DNA from: Hygrophila difformis
Taxonomy: Eukaryota; Streptophyta; Magnoliopsida; Lamiales; Acanthaceae
Length of the DNA stretch: 64,000 nucleotides
Assembly: GCA_030278955.1 (NCBI GenBank)
Contig: JAOANR010000002.1
Location: 19,888,057 to 19,952,056 of the forward strand
Reading direction: 5' to 3'
Shown here: in pieces, positions 55,949 to 64,000 of the stretch
How positions within the stretch are numbered: position 1 is the stretch's first letter
Layout of the letters: each line of letters begins with the position of its first letter
Position numbers and translations under genes: made by a program
The notes under the pieces: model-generated
Database searches by the model: none
Seen by the model: the letters and a program-made list of their open reading frames with translations, nothing else
Told to the model about the DNA's origin: nothing

Positions 55949-57271
55949 AATATTTATCAACTAGTTCCTGACATGTTGTATGGACACCACACCTTCTTCT
56001 ACTAGTTCCATGATAAAATGATGCCGTATCTCAATGTGCTTCGTTCTTCCATGTTGAACTGGATTCTTAGAGATGTTGATGGCGCTCATGTTATCACATA
56101 AGAGTGTTAACACATCTTGATCAATTCTATAGTCTTGCATCATTTGCTTCATCCATAGCATTTGGGCACAACAACTTCATGCGGCAATATGTTCTGCCTC
56201 CACAGTTGATAAGAAAATTGAGCTTTGTTTCTTCCTATACCAGCTAACAAGATTTGTTCCAATGTAAAAGCATCCACCAGTTGTACTTTTTCTATCATCT
56301 GCATCACCTGCCCATCATGCATCACTATATCCAAGCGAAGTAAGGTTAGATTCATGAGAATACCATAACAAAGATCACTTGTTCCTGAAATATATTTGAT
56401 TACTCTTTTTGCGGCTTTTAGATGAGATTCCTTGGATCGGCTTGATAGCGTGCACAAACACCAACTGCATAGCTAATGTCCGACCTTCTTGCAACCAAAT
56501 ATAGTAAGTTTCCGATGCTTCGATAGAGTTTTTGATCTACACTTTGTCCACTGGGATCTTTGCTCATTTTATCATTCGTCCCTATAGGAGTCCTGACAGG
56601 TTTTCTAGTCTCCATTCCAAACTTTTTGCGATCTTTCTGGCATACTTGGTTTGGCTTAGAAATATTCCATCTTTCTTTTGAGTGACCTGCAAGCCGAGAA
56701 AGTATGTCAGTTCTCCAACCATGCTCATTTCGAATTTCTTACCCATGATTTCGATGAATTTGTCCTTGAGCACATGAGAGGTGGAGCCAAATACGATATC
56801 ATCCACATATACTTGAGCAATTAGAATTCCCTTGTTTTCTCTGTTGATGAACATGGTCTTGTCAAGAATTCCTCTTTCAAAACCATGATCAAGCAAGTAT
56901 TTTGAGAGCCTTTCGTACAAAGCTCTTGGAGCTTGTTTTAATCCGTATAGTGCCTTGTTGAGCTTATAGACATGATGAGGATGATGTGGATCTTCGAATC
57001 CTTTGGGTTGTTCTACGTACACTACCTCCTTAAGCCATCCATGGAGGAATGCACTTTAGACATCCATATGATATAACTTGAACCCTAAGGAACATGCAAT
57101 GGATAACAAAAGTCGCACTACCTCAAGTCGAGCCACGGGAGCAAATGTCTCACTGAAATCTACTCCTTCAACTTGAGTGTACCCTTGAGCCACGAGTCGA
57201 GCCTTGTTCCTTGTGATGTTTCATTTTTCATTGCCCTCGATACGAAAGACCCACTTGGTACCAATGATATT
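55949..57271 (-). pseudogene. pol: SIRE-type copia pol: reverse transcriptase and RNase H, broken
   Basis: On the minus strand from the E5 insertion point: GTKWVFR-type start, [32 protein letters not shown], then [33 protein letters not shown], active site [18 protein letters not shown] and [16 protein letters not shown] frame break near 56600 leads to [32 protein letters not shown], and RNase H with LCDNMSAINISKNPVQHGRT, KHIEIRHHFIMELV and QHVRN. The next codons are a decayed NQLADIF before the Athila-like LTR. Motifs are Ty1/copia, SIRE/Maximus-like by [15 protein letters not shown]. Integrase, protease and gag should lie beyond E5. Several stops and indels show it is dead. Confidence 0.88.
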
Positions 57272-57580
57272 TGTAACACCCCGGATTTGATAACCCAGGC
57301 CGGGTTCTCCGAGCTTGCTAAAGAGATGCAAGGCTATGGTTTTTCAGAATTTATAACATTCAAACAACCCATTGAAATATAACTTTAAAATAATAATATC
57401 AAAGTTGCAGCGGAAAATAATATTTAAATACATGTATTGCAGCGGAATTTAAATTGGGCCAACACGGCCAAAACACGGGTTTAACAGGCCCGTTCATACT
57501 ATAGTCTAATGCAAAATTTAAAAATAAAGTGTCCCCAAAAATTCCCATGCATGTATGTGCTCAAGTATAATCCACATGCT

Positions 57581-58685
57581 CTGTAGGAAAAAGAAAGAAA
57601 TGGTTTTGGGTCATCACAACTTGCTGAGTAAGTTAACACATACATGATTGTGGGGTTTCAAAGCCTTTAATTAAATTTAATAAAAGTATGCTTGTAGATA
57701 ATACACAATTCAATTTATTCACGCACTAATAATTAAGTGGCAAAATTTTAAACAAGGATTTCCACATGATCACAATTCAACACACTTAATAAAATAATTG
57801 CAAGACATAATTTAAAGGCATAATATAAATAAGGAAAATATTCAAATATTTCAGGATTTCATTCTTCCACTTTTGTTCAATATGATCTAGTATAATTTGT
57901 TCTTGGGGAAATCGAACCCGCAAGGTTTGACACACGTCATGGGGAATTGAACCCGCAAGATTTGGTAGACATCCTGGGGAATTGAACCCGCAAGATTTGA
58001 TAGACATCCTGGGGAATTGAACCCACAAGATTTGATAGACATCCTGGAGAATTGAACCCGCAAGATTTGATAGACATCTTGGGGAATTGAACCCGCAAGA
58101 TTTGATAGACATCCTGGGGAATTGAACTCGCAAGATTAGACATCTTGGGAAATTGAACCCGCTAGATTTGATAGACATCCTGGGGAATTGAACCCGCAGG
58201 GGCACAGACACCTTGGGGAATCGAACCCGCAAGGTAAGAACAAGTTTTGCAAATTTCACAAGTTTTTCATTCAAGTATCTTGCGTCCATCATAGGCACGC
58301 CAAAAATGCTAGAGGGGCACCCTGCAGAGCACTCACCCTCCACCAAAGTATTTAAATAACGTTTCGATTTAGTGTAACGGGGTTTTGGTCCGATTTCAAA
58401 TCTGTCACAGTTTCAAGTTCGACTTTTAGGTCAGGTTCGTTGGATGCCATTTTCGGATATCAAAACGCAATGAAAAATTATGAAAATTTTACACGAACTA
58501 GATCAATGTCTTAGGAACGTTTTTCATGTTTTGAGTTTTCCCGTTTGAGTAGTTTTAAGGGTTCGAAAAATTCGCACCCAATCGCTGCGCCGTGGGTTTT
58601 TTCGTGTTGACAGATTTTAGGGTTATTAAATCCCTACGTTTGGTTGCATTTTAAGTCACCCAAAACCAAGTAAGCATTAACTTAC
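57581..58685 (-). other. Candidate leader intron in the E5 3' LTR
   Basis: Element orientation: donor CACT|GTAAGTTAATG (58685), acceptor CTTTCTTTTTCCTACAG (57581). The same pair in the 5' LTR is 63284 and 62282. It contains the B-box-like tandem array. Confidence 0.42.
57903..58244 (-). repeat. 35-bp tandem array with B-box-like units, ten copies
   Basis: On the minus strand each unit has GCGGGTTCAATTCCCCAGGA or GCGGGTTCGATTCCCCAAGG followed by TGTCTATCAAATCTT. GGTTCGATTCC in an edge unit equals the Pol III B-box consensus; most units carry GGTTCAATTCC. Open frames across the array are due to the 35-36-bp period. Confidence 0.92.
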
Positions 58686-60231
58686 AGTGGGAATGATGTC
58701 TAGGGTGTCTCTGGATCGATCGGGGCGGCCACGCTTTCTACGAACACGTCCCACTTACTCCGTCTCCTCTCCGTTGGCCCCGAAACAAAATCGAAAGTAA
58801 AAAATCTAGGGTTAGATCGGATTTTCGGACTCGAAAACTTAAATGAAAACCTATGGACGACTTACCACAATCTGGAACACTAGAGATGTTGTTCTCCACG
58901 CCTCCTTCATCGATTTTCGTCGCCGGAAAGTGATCGGAAAGTCGTCGGAAAGTGAATAACTTGTGTTTTCGGTTTTTGGAAGAGTTTTGGATGGAGAAGG
59001 GTTTAAGACTGAGGAATGAGGCTAGGGTTCATCCAACCTCATCCTAAATGTCCTTCCCCCGACTGGGATCGAGTTTCATTAGTCGGGGGTCGAAATTTTG
59101 GTAAGAAATCGCTGTGATCGCGCGTCTTGCAGCTGTCAGCGCTTTGGCGCGGTGGTGGCGCGGTGTTAGGCCAAAGGGCGCATGGAGGGCGCGCGGCCTG
59201 GTCTGGGCCGTGCGATCCCGTCGGGCCTTTTCTCCTCTCTTTCGGACTTCTGTGCTACTACGTTTTCGGGCTCGATTTTTCGGGTCATTATCGGATTATA
59301 AATTCTTATCTTAAATTTATCTCATCTCGAATTAATCCCGTATTCGAAATCTTGAGTCCGTCGCATTTGGATTCGTCGGCTTCTAATTCGTCGTCTTTTG
59401 ACTCCCGTGCAACAATTTATCTAATTAAATTATTTCCGACTTCACGGGTTCCTGGAATTAAAATTCTTTTCTTTCTTGAATTTAATTCCAATTCTTTTGA
59501 CTCGATTCATGGAATGTCTTCGTGCTTCCTTTCCCTCTTTTATTCCATCTTGAATTTTTGAATCTATCGGCGTTTCATTTCCGAGCAATAATTTATTGTG
59601 ATAAATTATTTTCTTCTTCTCGGAGATATTTCGACCTTGATTGGATTAAGAAATAAATTTTATTCCTTTGGACACCGATAAAAATCCCGGGTTTTATAGT
59701 CTACCCCCCCTTAAGAATTAACTTCGTCCCCGAAGTTGGGTGTTAGCTTCTCGCGAGCTTGGAACTAAGGTCCTTTTATATTTTGTGCTATTGTTTGATT
59801 GCGTGATTGTATCATTATGTGTTGTTGTTGTTGATGTTGTTTGTATTATTTTATTATATCGTTTGACTGAACCCAGAATTGAAATTTCCAAGTTGCCTAC
59901 GTACCTGGTGAAGGGATCAAGTCATTACGTAGTTCAAAACAGTTTGAATTTGTTTATTTGAAATACAAAATATTCGGATTAGAATATTCGGGTCGTTACA
60001 TCCTCCCCCCCCCCCCCCTTAAGATTACAGTTATGTCCCCATAACTGCCTATGTATTATTCACAAACAGGTTCGGGTATCGTTGCCTATTATCCTTCCTC
60101 ATTGAGCTGGCAAGTCAGCTTCATCGATGCCGTTCAATCATCCTATGGCTCTTCCTTGATTTCCGTGTTGAGGGTTTACCAGATCTAGCCTTTTCTCAAT
60201 CATCTCTTCACGAACATCGCATCCTCTAATC

Positions 60232-61225
60232 ATGTGGTCTTCCCCACCACATCTATAACAAGTCCTGCGCCTTGGGCATTCGCGCACCAGATGGGCTTGG
60301 TGGCACTGCGGGCAACGTGGTATGGTTGTACGACGTATGTCATTTCTCCCATTATTGAAATCTTTATTCTCGTTCTTCTTTGGCTCATTGGACCTATCTT
60401 GTCCATCGTTATCGCTCCGATTTTTTTCTCAAATCCTTACGAGTCCTTGCTCGACTCCCCATTTCTTTTACGCTTCAGTTGCTGGACTCGATCAATTGCT
60501 ATAGCTCGATCATTAACCGTCTGCAGGTTTGTGAATTATCCTACTGCAAGTATCTCCCGAATACTAAGGTTCAGACCCATCTCGAATTTCTGAGCCTTGT
60601 CAGCGTCGGTTGGTACTATCCTCGTAGCAAATCGTACCAATTCCTTGAACCGGGTGTAATACTCCTGCACCGTCTGTCCCCCTTGTTTCAGTGATAAAAA
60701 CTCTTCGTACATTGCCACCTTGGTGCTCATGGAGTAGAATCGGTACCTTAGACCCTCCTTAAGTTTATTCCACGATTAAGCTTCTTCGGCTTCCTCTAAA
60801 TTACTCTGGAGGTTTTGCCACCACTCATCGGCTTCGCCTCCTAAGTAGTAGGTTGCTACTTGTATCTTTGCCTCATCCGGGCATTTGATAGCATCCAAGA
60901 GCTTATCACATGTACGGATCCACCCCTCTAGTTTGGCGGGAACATCTTGCCCATCATAGTGTGGTGGTTGATAGGGATTCACCAACGCTAGATAGTTGAT
61001 TTGAGCTACTGGCGGAGGTACTGCGGCTTGTGTCCTATGCATCTCCGCATTTCCTAATGCTACGAGAATTTCCTCTACAGTTTTTAAACGTTCTTCCATG
61101 TTGTTGGGTGCAGGAGGTACTCGTTCTCCTAGGTCTTGAGGAGTCTCATTGTTGTTGGGCATGTTGGGGAGGTCAGCGTCAATGCCGTTTGGACTTACCT
61201 TTCTCGGCTTTCTCCTAGGTGCCAT
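60232..61225 (-). pseudogene. gag: E5 gag, broken
   Basis: Starts MAPRRKPRKVSPNGIDADL at 61225. It has the same order as E1 gag: EERLKTVEEILVALGNAEMH, NYLALVNPYQPPHYDGQD, EGWIRTCDKLLDAIKCPD, YYLGGEADEWWQNL, a TAA at 60776 in the same frame, then STKVAMYEEFLSLKQGGQTV, QEYYTRFKELVRFATRIVP and MGLNLSIREI, followed by a stop at 60536. Zinc knuckles are in the remaining part: CPQCHQAHLVREC and CYRCGGEDHMIRGC (60330-60232). It is clearly a sister of E1 gag but longer near residue 30 (GERVPPAPNNM). With its stops it could not make full Gag unless read through. Confidence 0.85.
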
Positions 61226-61934
61226 TTTCTGTTATTAAGCACGCGAAGATGAGTTTCTAATCTAGGGAACGTTAGAAGTCAGGAAAATTGAAAGATAGAT
61301 CGGTAAAGGAAGATAATGGATGTGAGCAAGCTAAGTGTTCTTGATCGACGTCTAAGACTAAAGCAAAGTTTGTCTCTAGCAAACGCTCTTAGGTCAAGGT
61401 CATGTCGAGTTCTAAGGAATGTTTCTTAACATCGATAGTTCACATAAAAGAGTTAGAGTAAATGTATATATGCAATGCAAATGATGATCCCCCCGAAGGT
61501 AATGTATATTTTATATCTATCTTCCATGGGGTTTTTTTTTAAAAAAAAATAATAAGTTTATTCCATGGAGGTAATACTCTAAAAATTAAAAATAATAGCA
61601 GCTAAAAGTCTTGGGCCTCTATATTGGGCCGAAATAATACACATTTGGGCTTTGTTAAAAATATAGGGATTGGGCCTTTAAAAATAATTGGGCTGAAAAG
61701 TTGGGCCCAATTAGTAAGTAAATAATTGGTCAAAGAAAAATATTTGGGCTTAAAAAATTTTGGGTTTAAAAATAATTTGGGCTAGGAAATTTGAAATAAT
61801 AATTTAGGCTTCTAAAAATAATAGCTTTAGAGTAATAATAATAATGGTTTAAAAATAATAGTTTTAAAAATAATAATGATAATAGATTTAAATATATTCC
61901 GGCTCTCTAAAATAATATTTTTAAAATATTCCGG

Positions 61935-61946
61935 GCTCTGATACCA
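61935..61946 (-). other. E5 primer-binding site (initiator Met tRNA)
   Basis: Minus strand TGGTATCAGAGC, three bases inside the 5' LTR. Confidence 0.92.
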
Positions 61947-61949
61947 CTT

Positions 61950-64000
61950 TGTAACACCCCGGATTCGATAACCCAGGTCGGGATGTCACCGCCACACCTC
62001 CCTAGCAAAACACGGTTTCTCCGAGCTTGGTAAAAAGATGCAAGGCTATGGTTTTTCAGAATTTAAAACATTCAAACAGCCCATTGAAATATAACTTTAA
62101 CATAATAATATCAAAGTTGCAGCGGAAAATAATATTTAAATACATGTATTGCAGCGGAATTTAAATTGGGCCAACACGGGTTTAACAGGCCCGTTCATAC
62201 TATAGTCTAATGCAAAATTTAAAAATAAAGTGTCCCCAAAAATTCCCATGCATGTACGTGCTCAAGTATAATCCACATGCTCTGTAGGAAAAAGAAAGAA
62301 ATGGTTTTGGGTCAGCACAACTTGCTGAGTAAGTTAACACATACATGATTGTGGGGTTTCAAAGCCTTTAATTAAATTTAATAAAAGTATGCTTGTAGAT
62401 AATACGCAACTCAATTTATTCATGCACTAATAATTAAGTGGCAAAATTTTAAACAAGGATTTCCACATGATCACAATTCAACACACTTAATAAAATAATT
62501 GCAAGACATAATTTAAAGGCATAATACAAATAATGAAAATATTCAAATATTTCAGGATTTCATTCTTCCACTTTTGTTCAATATGATCTAGTATAATTTG
62601 TTCTTGGGGAAATCGAACCCGCAAGGTTTGATACACGTCCTGGGGAATTGAAATCGCAAGATTTGATAGACATCCTAGGGAATTGAACCCGCAAGATTTG
62701 ATAGACATCCTGGGGAATTGAACCCGGAAGATTTGACACACGTCCTGGGGAATTGAACCCGCAAGATTTGATAGACATCCTGGGGAATTGAACCCGCAGG
62801 GACACAGACGCCTTGGGGAATCGAACCCGCAAGGTAAGGACAAGTTTTGCAAATTTCACAAGTTTTTCATTCAAGTATCTTGCGTCCATCATAGGACGCC
62901 AGAAAGGCTAGAGGGGCACCCTGCTGAGCACTCACCCTCCACCAAAGTATCTCAATAACGTTTCGATTTAGTGTAACGGGGTTTCGGTCCGATTCCAAAT
63001 CTGTCACAGTTTCAAGTTCGACTTTTAGGGCAGGTTCGTTGGATGCCTTTTTCGGATATCAAAACGCAATAAAAAATTATGAAAATTTTACACAAACTAG
63101 ATCTATGTCTTAGTAACGTTTTTCATGTTTTGAGTTTTTCCGTTTGAGTAGTTTTAAGTGTTCAAAAAATTCGCACCCAATCGCTGCTCCGTGGGTTTTT
63201 TCGTGTTGACAGATTTTAGGGTTATTAAATCCCTATGTTTGGTTGCATTTTAAGTCACCCAAAACCGAGTAAGCATTAACTTACAGTGGGGATGATGTCT
63301 AGGACATCTCTGGATCGATCGGGGCGGCCACGCTTTCTACGAACATGTCCCAATTACTCCATCTCCTCTCCGTTGGCCCCGAAACGAAATCGAAAGTAAA
63401 AATCTATGGTTCGATCGGATTTTCGGACTCGAAAACTTAAACGAAAACCACAATCTGGAACACTAGAGATGTTGTTCTCCACGCCTCCTTCGTCGATTTT
63501 CGTCGCCGGAAAGTGATCGGGAAGTCGTCGGAAAGTGAATAACTTGTGTTTTCGGTTTTTGGGAGAGTTTTAGATGGAGGAGGGTTTTTAAGACTGAGGA
63601 ATGAGGCTAGGGTTCATCCAACCTCGTCCTAAATGCCCTTCCCCCGACTGGGATCGAGTTTTCTTAGTCGGGGGTCGAAATTTTGGTAAGAAATCGCTGT
63701 GATCGCGCGTCTTGCAGCTGTCAGCGCTTTGGCGCGGTGATGGCGCGGTGTTAGGCCAAAGGGCGCGCGGCCTGGTCTGGGCCGTGCGATCCCGTCGGGC
63801 CTTTTCTCATCTCTTTCGGACTTCTGTGCTACTACGTTTTCGGGCTCGATTTTTCGGGTCATTCTCGGATTATAAATTCTTATCTTAACTTTATCTCGTC
63901 TCGAATTAATCCCGTATTCGAAATCTTGAGTCCGTCGCGTTTGAATTCGTCGGCTTCTAATTCGTCGCCTTTTGACTCCCGTGCAACAATTTATCTAATT
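61950..64000 (-). repeat. E5 5' LTR (incomplete)
   Basis: Co-linear with 57272-about 59430 and very similar. It includes ATGTCACCGCCACACCTCC near its 3' end, absent from the other copy, seven tandem units (62603-62844), and the conserved GGGTGAGTGCTC.GCAGGGTGCCCC motif. The right end lies outside the window. Confidence 0.88.
62603..62844 (-). repeat. 35-bp tandem array with B-box-like units, seven copies
   Basis: Same array as 57903-58244 with three fewer units; both keep distinct edge units (first: AAATCGAACCC; last: AATCGAACCC with AAGGTAAG on the plus strand), so only the middle changed in number. Confidence 0.92.

Larger units (their letters stand above)
57272..59698 (-). repeat. E5 3' LTR
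   Basis: 2427 bp. In element orientation it begins TATAAAACCCGGG instead of TGTAA..., so its first dinucleotide has mutated, and ends GGTGTTACA. It lacks about 33 bp near its 3' end (at 57301) and has ten 35-bp tandem units where the 5' copy has seven. Confidence 0.88.
57272..64000 (-). mobile_element. E5: gag-only Tekay-like LTR retrotransposon, runs off the right edge
   Basis: Minus-strand element with 3' LTR 57272-59698, a 2.25-kb interior and a 5' LTR starting at 61950 and continuing past 64000 (about 270 bp missing, judged from the 3' copy). The interior holds a Met-tRNA primer site, gag with zinc knuckles and a polypurine tract but no pol, the same plan as E1. It is inserted in copia RT at 57271. 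The target duplication cannot be checked. Confidence 0.88.

Noticed and set aside
55945..55965. ACTAG as target duplication of the Athila-like element
   Set aside because: ACTAG follows the right border but is not present at the left border; moreover these bases read as the decayed end of copia RNase H.
57903..58244. A CRISPR-like array of 35-bp repeats
   Set aside because: The units are directly adjacent with no unique spacers and lie inside a plant LTR; it is a tandem repeat.
57786..58346. 186-residue repetitive protein on the minus strand (also at 62487-62892)
   Set aside because: It is a translation of the 35-bp tandem array; the frame survives only because of the repeat period.

Overview
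The window looks like nuclear DNA from a large, repeat-rich flowering-plant genome, probably a eudicot. The evidence is one intact ABA-receptor gene of the PYR1/PYL1 type, a decayed MAP65-like microtubule-bundler fragment, CACTA (En/Spm) transposons, Stowaway-like MITEs, Ty3/gypsy chromoviruses of the Tekay/Del type, an Athila-like gypsy element and a SIRE-type Ty1/copia element. Family names come from motifs read by eye; no database search was run.

Layout. 1-2782: 5' part of a CACTA element (transposase on the minus strand, running off the left edge). 2783-9600: low-copy DNA with exon-like gene remnants, including a MAP65 C-terminal fragment at 5648-6233. 10233-10835 (minus): the PYL receptor, the only convincing intact host gene; its upstream region carries a foldback MITE (about 11490-11830). 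11844-12470 plus 20322-20750: 3' part of a second CACTA, split by E1 (12471-20321), a Tekay-like LTR element with only gag inside (target duplication GTAAT). 20750-24393: AT-rich DNA with MITEs. 24394-25541: a short CACTA derivative (duplication AAA) carrying two tRNA-like Pol III promoter modules.

From 25656 to the right edge most sequence is a stack of insertions in one minus-strand SIRE-type copia element. Its 3' LTR (25656-26465 and 37569-37674) is split by E2 (26466-37563, duplication GCTAG). Its env-like gene (48558 to 46583, tail near 38400-38150) is split by a truncated Tekay element E3 (39024-43905) and an unidentified 2.7-kb block. Its RNase H end is interrupted by an Athila-like gag-pro element (about 49038-55948). 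Its reverse transcriptase is cut at 57271 by E5 (57272 to beyond 64000), a second gag-only element.

How the parts relate. E1 and E5 keep LTRs, primer-binding site and gag but have no pol. E2 keeps partial RT, RNase H, integrase and chromodomain but has no recognisable gag or protease; its 5' half holds a small coiled-coil ORF on the plus strand and a convergent, apparently spliced antisense gene with a plant transposon domain. All four Tekay-like families share LTR ends, 3' leader sequences and paired splice-like signals inside the LTR. Rapidly changing tandem arrays lie between those signals in E1 and E5. The most interesting items are E2's replaced interior, the LTR leader intron, the palindromic and B-box-like LTR arrays, and the paired tRNA-like modules in the short CACTA element.
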